In this document: piece by piece, positions 27,217 through 37,000 of the stretch
Numbering within the stretch: position 1 is the first letter of the stretch
Layout: each line of letters begins with the position of its first letter
Assembly (NCBI GenBank): GCA_965217265.1
Contig: CBDCHP010000004.1
Location: 1-64,000, forward strand
DNA: 64,000 bases
Direction: 5' to 3'
Source: JAGRGG01 sp965217265
GTDB lineage: Bacteria; Pseudomonadota; Alphaproteobacteria; Geminicoccales; Geminicoccaceae
Made by a program: the position numbers and the translations under genes
The notes under the pieces: generated by a model
Told to the model about the DNA's origin: nothing
Database searches by the model: none
Seen by the model: the letters and a program-made list of their open reading frames with translations, nothing else

Positions 27217-28049
27217 CAGGCGAGCAGTTCCTTGATGTCGTCGATGACCGTGTCGATGAGCCGGCGATCGCGGATGTGGTCCGACATCGCGCGGCGCACC
27301 TGCCGCTCCAGCGGCACCGGCTGCCGCTTGCGCACGGCGGCGAAGGCGACTGGCACCGTCACGGTCGTGCGGTAGAGGTCGCAGAGATCCAGCACCCAGG
27401 CCTTGGCGCTGTCCTCGTGCAGGAAGCCCAAGGGCGGCAGCGTCGCCGTCGCCTGCACCGCCACGACGACGCAGGCCTCGAGCGCGGTCACGGCGTGGTT
27501 GATCGCCAAGTTGGCGTCGTCCGTAGCCTCCGGCCGGGCACGGTCATAATGACGCCCCTGCCAGACGATTCCGGCGCGATCGGCCAGGAGCCGGTAGCTC
27601 GCCTTGATCCGTGCCGCCTCCATGCCGCGCAGCGCGTCGGCGTCGTTGGTGCGCGGCGTCTCGCCGAAGCGCTTGGCGTACATCCGCTTGGCGACCGTGA
27701 TCCGCGTGCGTTCGCTGGCCCACAAGCGCGCTTGCTGCCGCGCCAATTCGCTGTCGCGCTCGAACAGGGGCGGCGCCGTGTAGAGCCGCGTGCCCTCGAC
27801 GCCGACGAAGGCGAGGCAGGTGCCGTGGGCGGAGCAGTGGCGCACGGCGTCGTGAGTGATCGTGCAGCCCGGCCCCAACAGCAGGGCGTTGAGGCGCTGG
27901 TAGGGCAGTTCCAGCACCTCCTCGCGGTCGAAGGCGAGGACGAGGCCGCCATTGTCCACCGCCACCCGCGCCCGCTCGACGTAGGCGAGGCCGTTGCGCG
28001 ACTTTTGCGGGATGCGCGGGTCCTCGATGCCGAGCCGGCCCTTGAGCAT
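27216..28049 (-). CDS. cas1: Cas1e integrase
   Basis: A 277-residue Cas1, the metal-dependent integrase that inserts new spacers with Cas2. Catalytic residues are present: Glu144 in ALRGMEAARIK, His211 in LPPLGFLHEDSAK, and Asp224 in VLDLCDL, matching E. coli Glu141, His208 and Asp221 in order and spacing. It starts three bases after cas6e and overlaps cas2. It appears complete, in contrast to the interference genes at the other end of the locus. Confidence 0.93.
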   Translation of the reverse strand: MLKGRLGIEDPRIPQKSRNGLAYVERARVAVDNGGLVLAFDREEVLELPYQRLNALLLGPGCTITHDAVRHCSAHGTCLAFVGVEGTRLYTAPPLFERDSELARQQARLWASERTRITVAKRMYAKRFGETPRTNDADALRGMEAARIKASYRLLADRAGIVWQGRHYDRARPEATDDANLAINHAVTALEACVVVAVQATATLPPLGFLHEDSAKAWVLDLCDLYRTTVTVPVAFAAVRKRQPVPLERQVRRAMSDHIRDRRLIDTVIDDIKELLA

Positions 28050-28052
28050 CCG

Positions 28053-28796
28053 CTAACCATCCAGCCCGAGCCGCGCCCGCGCCAGCGCCGGCGGCGCCAC
28101 CTGAACGAGGCCGAAGCCGTAGGCCCTGTGGCGCCCCAGCCCCGTGCGCAGCATCGTCACGAAGACCCCCGGATCGACGACGGTGACGAGACCCTCGTAG
28201 AGCACCGACGCCATGACGAACGCGCGGCTGTCCAGCCTGACCCGGCCGCGTTCGTAGTCGGCCGCAAGCATCTCGTCTTGGGCGAACGTGAAGCCGCAGC
28301 GCGCGCCTTGCCGTTCCAGCCATTCCAGCGCCGGAACCTCGGCCAGTTCGGCCAGGGGCGGGCGCCCGTCGGCCGGGCGCGCCCGCCAAACCTCGAACAC
28401 GGGGTCGGTGCGCCTGCCGCGGGCGTTCTTGTTCCGGCGCCCGTCCGCGTTCCGCCGGGGTTCGTCCTTCTCCGGGGCGTGGGCGCCGGCGATGCTGCAA
28501 CGCGCGCGCAAGGTCAACGCTTGCCCCGCCTCGAAGGCGGGCGCGAAGGGGCGCAGCCCGTCGAGGCGCCAGAACGGGTGGTCCTCGGGCGGACGCTTGG
28601 CCGAACGCAGGACGAGGGTGAGCGGCCGCTCAGCGACGACGACGAACAGGAAATCGCGGCTCGCCTCCGGGTCGCCGTCGAACAGTGTCCAGACCAGCTT
28701 GTGGAAGGGCGAGGGTCCCCCCAGCCGTCCCCCGCCGAGCAGGGTGAGCAGGCCTCGCCGCGCGTCGTCGCGCAAGATCGCGCGCGTCTCCCACAT
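28053..28796 (-). CDS. cas6e: Cas6e crRNA endonuclease
   Basis: Processes pre-crRNA at the repeat hairpin and stays in Cascade. The frame is open to 28832, but the ATG at 28796 overlaps the cas5e stop as TGATG and gives 247 residues, close to the family length. The N-terminal PFHKLVWTLFDG carries the expected His region, RDFLFVV follows, and the C-terminal Gly-rich loop is GLGRHRAYGFGLV. There is an internal Lys/Arg-rich segment (PRRNADGRRNKNARGRR). Confidence 0.85.
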   Translation of the reverse strand: MWETRAILRDDARRGLLTLLGGGRLGGPSPFHKLVWTLFDGDPEASRDFLFVVVAERPLTLVLRSAKRPPEDHPFWRLDGLRPFAPAFEAGQALTLRARCSIAGAHAPEKDEPRRNADGRRNKNARGRRTDPVFEVWRARPADGRPPLAELAEVPALEWLERQGARCGFTFAQDEMLAADYERGRVRLDSRAFVMASVLYEGLVTVVDPGVFVTMLRTGLGRHRAYGFGLVQVAPPALARARLGLDG

Positions 28797-29608
28797 CAAG
28801 CGTCGTTTCCCTGGATCGGCCATGCGTGCCACGTCTGCGCCTCCTCACGCGCGGCGTAGAGGCGCATCAGACCGCCCTCGCTCAAGCGGGGTCTGGGCAC
28901 GTCGCTTCTTCGCACGCGACGGATGTTGCCCTCGGGCGCGCCGGGGTAGCCCGCCTCGCAAGCGAGGCGCACCCGAGGGAGGCCGCCCCCCTCGCGACGG
29001 GGGTGCCGGGGCGCAAGCTTAGGCCGGCTTCCGGCGTAGCGGCGAACAGCGTCCAAGGGGCCGTCGGCATCGATCACCTCCGGGTCGGGCGGGGCGCCCA
29101 AGGTTAGTGCCTTGCGGCCGGCGAACGGCACGTAGCGCGGCCGCGCCAGCGCCGCCGCCATCGTGGCCAAGTCCATCGGCGCCTCCCCCGGCACCGGCGT
29201 CAGCGACACGAGCCACAGCCCGCCCGTGACATGCTCGCGCGAGGACAGGGTGGTGGCATCGACCTTGTCGCCCGCGCACGACCCCTGGTTGGCAAGCTGC
29301 CAGCGGATCTGGTCGAAGCGGGAATGCGGCTCCCGTCCGCCCAAGGGGTGCCCGCGTGCCATGGTGTGGTAGTCGGGCTTGAGGTCCGGCACAGGCTCGC
29401 GCAGGCACAAAGCCGCCACGCGCAGCGACGCGGCGAGGTCGCCCAGACCGGCGCGGCCGGTGCCGAGCGCTGCGCCGACGAGGCCCGCGAGGTGGCTCTT
29501 GCCGGGGTCGCGCGCGCTTGAGCGCACGGCGTCGGTCGAGGAGCCGCCGGGGTGATCGGTCCAGCTGGCGATGGGCGCGTCCAGCATGAAGACGAGCTGC
29601 GCCGTCAC
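28796..29608 (-). CDS. cas5: Cas5e Cascade subunit
   Basis: A 270-residue Cas5e that caps the 5' handle of crRNA in Cascade. The N-terminal RAMP strand reads MTAQLVFMLDAPIASWTD, followed by SSARDPGKSHLAGLVGAALG in place of the usual TK(S)A(V)LGL(L)AAALG stretch. RYAGSRPKLAPRHPRR lies in the thumb region. The GTG start overlaps the cas7 stop (GTGA). No disruption is visible. Confidence 0.85.
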   Translation of the reverse strand: MTAQLVFMLDAPIASWTDHPGGSSTDAVRSSARDPGKSHLAGLVGAALGTGRAGLGDLAASLRVAALCLREPVPDLKPDYHTMARGHPLGGREPHSRFDQIRWQLANQGSCAGDKVDATTLSSREHVTGGLWLVSLTPVPGEAPMDLATMAAALARPRYVPFAGRKALTLGAPPDPEVIDADGPLDAVRRYAGSRPKLAPRHPRREGGGLPRVRLACEAGYPGAPEGNIRRVRRSDVPRPRLSEGGLMRLYAAREEAQTWHAWPIQGNDA

Positions 29609-30927
29609 GTGCTGCCCCCCTCCGGCAGCCGTGCCTGCGCCCAGTCGAGCAGTTCCTTGAACGTCCAGACCTCGCCCTCAAGCGGCGCGTTGCCCGCGCG
29701 CAAGGGCGGCCATGCCACGAGCGCCACCGTCTCGCCGCCGCCGAAGGTAGCGCGCGCCACTTTGCGATGTTCCTCCAGCCGCCGCACCGAGGCCGTCATC
29801 ACGTCGCCCTCCGCCGGCACCGGGTCGAGGAAGGCGTTCATAAGGTTGAAGGGGGCGGCATCGCCAATCTTGGCCACGAGATGCTGAACCGGCACGTCAT
29901 GCGAATGCGCGTTGCGCTTGCCGCGCGGCATGGCGTGCGCGAAGCCTTCAAAGAGACGCCACACGCCTTCTTGTGCCGCCTCCGCGCCCAGCTTGTCGCG
30001 CAGGTCGTCCCAGGACAAGACGGCGTGCTGATAATAGACGCCGGCGCCCTGGAAGGCGAAGTCGGTGATCGCGGCGCCGCGCTCGGGCAGCTCTGGCATC
30101 GCCAGCTCCTCGCCGGCCGAGAAGTAGTCCGCCTCCACCGTGAAGGGGTGCGTCGTCACCATGTGCGACACGGCGCAGGCGGCCTCGACGTTGTACTCAG
30201 CTTTGCTAGCTACCATCCGGCCGAAGAGTGCCACGTCGAGGTCGGTTTCCTCCTTACTCAGCAAGCTAGCTGTTTTGGGCTTGATGAAGTTTTCCAGCGC
30301 TTCGTCGAGCGCGGCTTCGTCATTGACCACCGCCTTGAGGCGCTCGACAAACTTTTTGATCTCGGCGATCTCGTATTGGCTTATCACCAAACCCTGCTCA
30401 GTCCTCAACGCTTCAAGCCGAGCCCGGTGTAGCGCGTCGTCCGGGGAAAGGTTGAGGTTGGTCTGCCGCTTGTAGGCATCGTTAAAGCGTTTCTTGGTGT
30501 TCTTGAGTATGTCGTCGCCGTCGCCACCCTCCGAGTCCGTAGATTTGCCCTTGGCGTCGGGGGCGCTCGGCGGCTTGCAGGCTTGCTGAACCCCCTTGAT
30601 GCCTTCCTTAAGCGACTTAAACGGCTTGTTCTTGCTGCCGCCGATGGCAAAACCGATCATCATGCCGAAAACCGCCGCGCGCTCCCAGGCGACCCCGGCT
30701 GCCATAAGGTCGCGCGCGGCCATGGCCCCCGCACGCCGAGTGCGGACGGCCCTGCCACCCGCGTCGAAGTGGGCGCTAAAGCGGATCGCGCGCTTGCGGG
30801 CTTGACTGGAGATACGCCCGCGTACCACGCCGCCATACATCAGCGTCTTCGGCCGGCCGTTCTCGTCGCGGTTGGCGTTGTGCAGGGGCAGGGCGAACAG
30901 CCCGTGCAGTTGCAGGAAAACAGTCAT
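29605..30927 (-). CDS. cas7: Cas7e (CasC) backbone subunit, longer than usual
   Basis: Backbone of the type I-E Cascade filament. The conserved N-terminus reads FLQLHGLFALPLHNANRDENGRPKT, with GGVVRGRISSQARKRAIR. The start is the ATG at 30927 after AGGAGA; the open frame extends further but is a shadow of cse2. Its 440 residues exceed the roughly 360 typical of the family. Extra sequence lies around residues 100-150, with a low-complexity stretch (PPSAPDAKGKSTDSEGGDG). The C-terminal half (FAHAMPRGKRNAHSHDVP) looks normal. Confidence 0.9.
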   Translation of the reverse strand: MTVFLQLHGLFALPLHNANRDENGRPKTLMYGGVVRGRISSQARKRAIRFSAHFDAGGRAVRTRRAGAMAARDLMAAGVAWERAAVFGMMIGFAIGGSKNKPFKSLKEGIKGVQQACKPPSAPDAKGKSTDSEGGDGDDILKNTKKRFNDAYKRQTNLNLSPDDALHRARLEALRTEQGLVISQYEIAEIKKFVERLKAVVNDEAALDEALENFIKPKTASLLSKEETDLDVALFGRMVASKAEYNVEAACAVSHMVTTHPFTVEADYFSAGEELAMPELPERGAAITDFAFQGAGVYYQHAVLSWDDLRDKLGAEAAQEGVWRLFEGFAHAMPRGKRNAHSHDVPVQHLVAKIGDAAPFNLMNAFLDPVPAEGDVMTASVRRLEEHRKVARATFGGGETVALVAWPPLRAGNAPLEGEVWTFKELLDWAQARLPEGGST

Positions 30928-30959
30928 GGAAGCGTCTCCTGTCGGCGGTTGTATGAATA

Positions 30960-31526
30960 TCAAGCTGGTATGGCGTCGGCTCCGTAGAAGTCTAAGAGGA
31001 TGCGGCGGCGCTGGTAGAGCCGCCCTACGGGGGCGTGCCAGCCGAGCACAGCCTCGGCCGTCGCGACGACCGGCGCGCGGCCCTCGCCCGGACCGGCAAC
31101 GAGGTTGCGCAGCAACCGCGTGAACAGCGCCGGCTCCTCGGTGGCGGTGAGGGTCACGAGGCGACCCTGCCGCTGCGCCTCGTCCCGCGCCGCGTTCGGT
31201 TTGTTGAGGCACGCGGCCAGCGCCGCACCCAGACTGTCTCGACGCCGTTCCGATACGGCGGCGGTGGCGAGGCCCGCCAGGATGGCGCGATCGACCGCGG
31301 GCACGTCCGTCGAACGCACCTTCCAGGCCCGCAGCAGCGGCGCCAGCGCCACGATCGCCATCGGGTCGCGCAGCGCCTCCTCGACGCCCCCCGCCCGCCG
31401 CAGCGCCGCGCGTCCGGCCCGATCCGGCGGGCGGTCATCCTGCCCGGTGAGGCGCGCGTGCCAGCCGACGAGGGAAGAGATAGCTCCTTCTTCTAATCGT
31501 CCGTCAGGATACCAAGGCCTAGTCAC
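30960..31526 (-). CDS. cse2: Cse2 (CasB) small subunit
   Basis: An alpha-helical small subunit of Cascade, 188 residues. Family-like segments are ISSLVGWHARLTGQDDRPPDRAGRAALRRA at the start, LFTRLLRNLV in the middle and ILLDFYGADA at the end. The GTG start shares GTGA with the cas8e stop, and cas7 follows after a 32-base gap. It appears intact. Confidence 0.85.
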   Translation of the reverse strand: MTRPWYPDGRLEEGAISSLVGWHARLTGQDDRPPDRAGRAALRRAGGVEEALRDPMAIVALAPLLRAWKVRSTDVPAVDRAILAGLATAAVSERRRDSLGAALAACLNKPNAARDEAQRQGRLVTLTATEEPALFTRLLRNLVAGPGEGRAPVVATAEAVLGWHAPVGRLYQRRRILLDFYGADAIPA

Positions 31527-33229
31527 ACCACCTCCTCTTTCGCCGGCTTCTCGGGCCAGGGCAGCCGCTTGACCAGTTCAGCCCGCGCCTTCGCCCGAAA
31601 GGGACCGCGCAATGGATCGTCCGCGACCGGCAGCAGACCATCGAAGATGGCAAGCGCCGTCGTGCAGGCTTCGCGGCGCAGATGGTCCAGGAGCGCGTGG
31701 CGCTCGTCCATCGTCATGGTCTCATCGCTACCAGTCAGCGCCGCCGCCAGTTCGGCATGGAACCGCACGACCATTTCTTCCATGCGGGTGCGGTGCGCGT
31801 CCTTGGCCGCCGCCGCCTGTCGGCCAGGATACCCGCGCCCGTTCAGTTCGCGGCGCAAGGCAGACCCAACCCCCGCCTCCAGTGCGTCACCCGCCCGCAC
31901 GGCGAGTTTGACCGCCTCGCGGACCTCGCGGGCCAGATCCGCCTCGTGCTCGTCGGAAAAATCGACGTAGTAGGGCAGGCTGCGGCTCTCGAAAGCGCCC
32001 GCAGCCTTGCCGCTCGCCACGCGGTCGATCACCGTGACGCTCAACGCGGAGGCCTTGCCGTCCAGCGCCGTGCCGCCGTCGTGGCGGCCGAGCCTCAACT
32101 TTCGGCGTTCGAGCGACAGAACGCGCAGGACCGGCGCCGGACTGACCACGCCCCTCCCTGCCGATCCTCGTCTCCTGGCAACGCCCCTTTAAGCCAGTCG
32201 TCGAAGCGCATAGTTGCTGCCGTCTTCAAGGGCGTGTCCAGCGCGACGCGCCCAGTATCGACCTCCTTCTTGCCGCGCATCGCCACCGACCAGCAGCGCC
32301 GGGCATCCAGCTTGGGGTCGAAGCGGTAGGCTAGTCCGTGGGGCCAGCGGTGAAGGCCGGCGGCGCAGGGGCCAAGCACGCTAGTTAGACCACACACAGC
32401 CTCCACGAAGCCGTCGAGCAGGTAGCGCCGCGGCATCTGCGGCGCCGCCGGATGCACGTCGGCCTCGCCCACGCCGATCTCTTCACCCTTCTCGGCCTTG
32501 CCCTCCTCCATCGCGCGCAGATCCTCGCGCAGCCAGGGCCACGTACGCTCGTCGCATGGCGCCGGCCACTCGGACGCACCGAAGCCCGGCGCGTTCGCGG
32601 GCAGCACGTTGAGCCAGAGCGATCGCCAGAGCGTGTCGGCGCGTACTACGTACTTGAGCGCGGAGTCGCCGAAGCTAGGGTTGTAGTACCCGCCGCCGCC
32701 GGTCGGGAACACGGTGTTAGCCCATACCAGCAGCGCCACGGCGTAGGGCAGCAGGACTGGCCCTTCCCCCGGCGACGCGAACACGCCGGCCCGATTCTTG
32801 ATCGCCTCCCCCGTCGCCGTGTCGGGGAGCAGGGAAAGCACTGGCTCCTTCTCGTTCGATCCTGCCCACTTGGCCGGTCTCACCTGCCAGCACGGGTGCG
32901 TTAGGTGCCCCGCATCGAACGCCCCCCAATGCCCGGTGCGCTCCAGCGCCGCGCGCAGCTCTTCCGGCGGCGGCGGGTCGTTCGCCCGTTCGGCCCACGC
33001 GCGGCCGTCGGCCGGCCATCGCCGCCTGCATCGCGTCGCGCAAGAGCCAGAACAGCCCGGTCTCGACCGCGAGGCCGACCGGCGCGAAGCCCAGCACCGG
33101 GTCGCGGTCATGAGCATCGCCGACGCGCCACAAGGGAAGGTTGTCAACCCGGCCGGAACGGCGGAGCATCGGCAAGGAGATGTCCAAAACATGGGTGGAT
33201 ATTATGTTGTGGTTGAAGAAGCTCACCAC
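31523..33229 (-). pseudogene. cas8e: cas8e (cse1), split by two frameshifts
   Basis: Large subunit of type I-E Cascade, which recognises the PAM and recruits Cas3. Three frames are needed. The N-terminal piece is about 33229-33010 (MLRRSGRVDNLPLWRV through LLRDAMQAAM). The middle is about 33010-32150 (PPPPEELRAALERTGHW, VFPTGGGGYYNPSFGD, RRYLLDGFVEAV). The C-terminal piece is about 32150-31523 (SPAPVLRVLSLERRKLRL to LPWPEKPAKEEVV). The joints lie near 33015 and 32150 and each needs a single-base change. The sum is about 565 codons, so no large part is missing. Sequencing error cannot be excluded, but two independent shifts make a dead gene likely. Confidence 0.8.
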
Positions 33230-35730
33230 CGACCTGTCAAGCCCGCGCTGGGCGAAAACCGCGGTGGACGGCGGAGCGCACCTTCTAGTCCATCACGGGC
33301 TGGACGCGGCGGCGGTGATGGGTGTGCTGCTCGAACGTCGCCCGGACCGTCTCGCGGCGCTGGCCGATCTATTCGAGATGCCGCCCGGCGCAGCGCGGGC
33401 GATGCTCCGCGCCCTGGCCGGGCTCCACGACCTCGGCAAGGTCGCACACGCTTTCCAAGCCCTGAGGAACGACATCGCCGCCCGGCTCGGCATGAACCCG
33501 AACCTCCTTCGCACGTTCACGCACCAGTACTCCCGCTACCGGCGGGACAGGTGTCACCACGCCCGCCTAGGACAGGCGTTCCTGATGCGACTGCTGGAGC
33601 GGGGCGAAACCCTGCCGGACGGTGTCCTGAGCATGGACTCCGACGCGGCGGAAACCCTCCTGGCCGCCGCCACGGGGCACCACGGCTTCCAGCCCCGCAT
33701 CGACGAGCGGCTCGTCGAGTACAAGCGCTACCGGAGTAAGGCGGACCTTCCGGCAGCACAGGATATGGTCGCCGCTTTCGTCGCCCTCTTCGGTTGGGAC
33801 CAAGCGCCGTCCGAACGAGGCGCCCTTCGCGCCAGTTACCTCACCAACGGCCGATTACCTTCTGCGACTGGGTGGCGTCCAGCGACGCCTTCGCCATGGT
33901 CGAGGCGGGACGGCTAGTGGAAGCGTATATGGAGGACGCGCGCGAGCGTGCCGAGGCGGCGCTCGACCGCCTACGGCCGATGCTGGCGCGACCGCGCCCA
34001 CTACTCCAACCTACCGATTTCGGCGACCTGTTCCATGATGCGGCCGGCGTACCCCTGACGCCGCGCCCGATGCAGGCGGCGGTGGCGGCAGCGACAAAGC
34101 ACCTGCCGCCGGGATCGGTCCTGATCCTGATCGAGAACGCCATAGGCAGCGGCAAGACCGAGGCCGCCGACCTCGCCGTGCAGCGCCTCGTCGCGGCCGG
34201 CAAGGCGTCGGGCGCCTACTTCGCCCTGCCGACCACCGCCACCGCCGACGCCGCCTATCGGCGCCGCGAAGCCTTCTGGTCAAAGCTGCTGCCCGATCCG
34301 GACCGCGACGTGGTGCTGGCACATTCGCGTTCGCGCCGGTCGGGCCTGGCGAAGGTCTACAAGGATCGGGACGAGGCGCGCGACGATGCCGGCGCACTGG
34401 CGTGGTATGCATCGAGTTCGCGCCAAGCGCTCCTCGCCCAAGCCGGCGTCGGCACGGTGGACCAGGCGCTGCTCGGCGCCGTACGCGCGCGCTTCAATAC
34501 CGTGCGCCTGTTGGGCCTCTGGGACAAGGTCCTCGTGATCGACGAGCGGCGCTGGCCCACCTCCTCGAAGCCGCCGGGCGCGGCAACGGCGTTTGGGTGC
34601 GCAACACCGTCACCGACGCGATGCGGACCTGGGAGCGCCTGAAGAGCGCGTGCGACGCCATCGGATTGCCGGCACCGCTGCTGCTGCATTCCCGCTTCGT
34701 GCCAGGCGACCGCCAGCAGGCCGAGGACGCCGTGCTGAAGGTGGCGGGAAAGGAGACGGACGCTGCTTCGCGGCGGGGCCGGCTCGTCGTCGCCACCCAG
34801 GTGGCCGAGCAGAGCCTGGACTTCGACGCCATGATCGTCGATGCCGCGCCCATCGACGCGCTGATCCAGCGGATCGGGCGCTGGCGCCGCCACGCCCGCA
34901 CGGCCATGGGCGATCCAGCGCCCGACGGCGCCGAGCGCCGGGGACCGGGTGAGGTGCTGCTCCGCTGCGCCCCGCTCGACGCTGTGGACGCCACTTGGCT
35001 TGCCAAGCTCTCGCAAGGCGCGGCCGCCGTCTATCAGGATGCGGCGCGGGTATGGTTCGGGGCGGCGCTCCTGATGGGTCACAGGGATGTCGCGGACAAG
35101 CCGCTCGACCCGGCGCGCTACGCCAAGCGGCTGGTAGAAGAGGTTTACGCGCCCGACGAGGCGTTGCGCGTTTGGCTGCTTCCGGCCTTGGCCAAGGCGT
35201 TGGATGCCCCCAAAGGCCAGAGGTTCGCCATGCGCAATCGCGCACGCGATGAGGGGATCGGGTTCGGACAGGGCTTGCTGCGCGACTGGAACGACGGAGG
35301 AGATCTAGCCGACGTGGAGGGAGCGATGCGCCTTTCCTCGGGCGCGCGGTTGGTGCTGGCGGTACGCGACGGCAGCGAAACGCGCTTCCTCAAGGGCGCC
35401 GTGCCGCCCGCGGGTTTGGCCGACCCGGTCGAGGAGGCAACGGTGCCGACGCCGTTTCGAACCGATGCCGAAGCACAGCGTAAAACGCTGGCCAAGGAAG
35501 ACCTTGAAGCGCTTGAACGGCGGTTGGCGTTGGCGCTTGGCATCACACCCACGAAGGCTGCGCTTCGGTTGGAACAGCAGGTGATCGTCTTGCTGAAACA
35601 TGACCATAAAACCGGTCTAGCGAGCGGCATGTTGCAAGCCGTGCCCGAGACTACGGGGCATCGCACGCTCAAGGCGCTTCAGGTTGCCTATGACAAGACA
35701 CGTGGATTACAAAGAATACAATCCACGTAA
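33180..35730 (+). pseudogene. cas3: cas3, frameshifted and with an internal deletion
   Basis: Remains of the HD nuclease-helicase of type I-E. The HD part is in the first frame (HLLVHHGLD, LHDLGKVAHAF, TGHHG) and runs off near 33840. The helicase continues in a second frame (CDWVASSDAF, Walker A as IGSGKTEAA, LLGLWDKVLVIDE). Straight after VIDE (34541-34546) the sequence jumps to LLEAAGRGNGVWVRNTV in a third frame, so the His of the DEVH box, the SAT motif and on the order of 100 codons are missing. The remaining C-terminal half (VVATQVAEQSLDF, QRIGRWRRH) is open to 35730. Unwinding by this product is implausible. Confidence 0.82.
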
Positions 35731-35852
35731 TAGGCGCGTCAAACACGCTATTCGGCAGCTTGAACGCCGCATGTAATGTGGAATATACGTGGGTTGAGAT
35801 CGAAGAGGCTTTAAATAATCTCTCAAAAACAATAGCTTATGATATAAGCTGG

Positions 35853-35943
35853 CGGAGACGGGGGGATTCGAACCCCCGATACGGGTTTGAGCCCGTATAA
35901 CGGTTTAGCAAACCGCCGCCTTCAGCCGCTCGGCCACGTCTCC
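35853..35943 (-). tRNA. tRNA-Ser (GCU anticodon)
   Basis: A 91-base class II tRNA on the minus strand. The acceptor stem is GGAGACG/CGTCTCC, the T-arm is GGGGGTTCGAATCCCCC, and a long variable arm pairs ATACGGG with CCCGTAT. The anticodon loop TTTGCTAA gives GCU for AGC/AGU serine codons. No CCA is encoded. It borders the CRISPR island, a usual location for island integration. Confidence 0.97.
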
Positions 35944-36149
35944 GTCTCGTGCGCTTTCTAGCCCCCTCAAACGCGGGGGTCAAACCTTCGATGCCCTCGG
36001 CGCACGCTTCGGCGGCGACGTCTCGCCAAACCGATTCATGCCTGTAAGATGGGCGTGCCCCGCGCGAGCCGCGGGTGCGGTCTGCCGATAAGCGGGCGCC
36101 CCTGGAGGGCGGTGAGACCCGCGACGAACCACGGATGGAGGAGTCGACG
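35944..36149. other. upstream region of the ABC transporter operon
   Basis: No gene is visible in about 200 bases. CCCCCTC/GCGGGGG around 35960-35977 could pair as a hairpin. A GGAGGAG ribosome-binding site precedes the ATG at 36150. I see no riboswitch that I can name. Confidence 0.35.
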
Positions 36150-36974
36150 ATGCGACGACTGATGATCGCCCTTGCCCTGCTCTTCGCCGCCAGCGCCGCG
36201 GCGCAGGAGACGACCTATAAGGTCGCCCTCGACGGCACGTTCGCGCCGCACGCGATGCCCAAGCTCGGCGGCGGGATCGAGGGCTTCAACGTCGACCTCG
36301 CCGAGGCGATCGGCGGGCGGCTCGGCGCCGAGATGGACATCGTCGCGACCCAGTTCTCCGGCATCCTGCCGGGGTTGCAGGCCGGCACCTACGACTTCGT
36401 CGTGGCGCCGACGACGATCACCGAGGAGCGGGCCGAGAACGTGCTCTTCAGCGAGGGCTACCTCAACACCGACTTTCAGTTCCTGGTCCGCGCCGACGCG
36501 CCCGAGATCACCGACCTGGAGGGCTTCGCCGGCAAGACCATCGCCGTCAACAAGGGTGCCGTCTACGACAGTTGGGCGCGCGGCCTCGCCGACGAGATCG
36601 GCTGGACGGTCGAAAGCTACGGCAGCAACACCGACGCGGTACAGGCGGTCGTCTCCGGCCGGACGTTCGCCAACGTCGCCGGCAACACGGTCTCCGCCTG
36701 GGCCGCCTTGAAGAACCCCGCCGTCAAGCTCTCCTACCTCTACCCGACCGGCCTCGTCTGGGGGATGCCGTTCAGGCAGGACGACGGCGGACTGCGCGAC
36801 GAGGTGGAGGCGGTGATCGAGTGCCTGAAGATCGACGGCACGATCGCCGAACTGTCGCAGAAGTGGTTCGGCGTGGAACCCGCCGAGGGCTCGGCCGCCG
36901 TCACGCCCTTGCCGGGCTTCGGCCAGCCGGGCTTCGCCGGCTACGAGGACGACGGGCACGAGCCCTCCTGCTGA
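36150..36974 (+). CDS. polar amino-acid ABC transporter substrate-binding protein
   Basis: Periplasmic family-3 solute-binding protein of 274 residues. The Sec signal MRRLMIALALLFAASAAAQ is the reason to start at 36150 rather than at the open in-frame codon upstream. The ligand-binding core shows GFNVDLAEAIG, DFVVAPTTITEERA and GKTIAVNKGAVYD. Family members bind polar amino acids or small derivatives. It heads an operon with ATPase, two permeases and N-carbamoyl amino-acid enzymes, so a carbamoylated or D-amino acid ligand is plausible. Confidence 0.88.
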   Translation: MRRLMIALALLFAASAAAQETTYKVALDGTFAPHAMPKLGGGIEGFNVDLAEAIGGRLGAEMDIVATQFSGILPGLQAGTYDFVVAPTTITEERAENVLFSEGYLNTDFQFLVRADAPEITDLEGFAGKTIAVNKGAVYDSWARGLADEIGWTVESYGSNTDAVQAVVSGRTFANVAGNTVSAWAALKNPAVKLSYLYPTGLVWGMPFRQDDGGLRDEVEAVIECLKIDGTIAELSQKWFGVEPAEGSAAVTPLPGFGQPGFAGYEDDGHEPSC

Positions 36975-37000
36975 GCCCCCGGCACCGAGAAACGACGCGG

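Noticed and set aside
31523..32149. Separate gene of 208 codons between cas8e and cse2
   Set aside because: Its sequence continues the C-terminal helical bundle of Cas8e and it ends at the expected overlap with cse2, so it is the last part of the broken cas8e.
34402..35730. Independent helicase-like gene of 442 codons
   Set aside because: It begins with shadow sequence and becomes meaningful only at the cas3 deletion junction. It is the C-terminal part of cas3.
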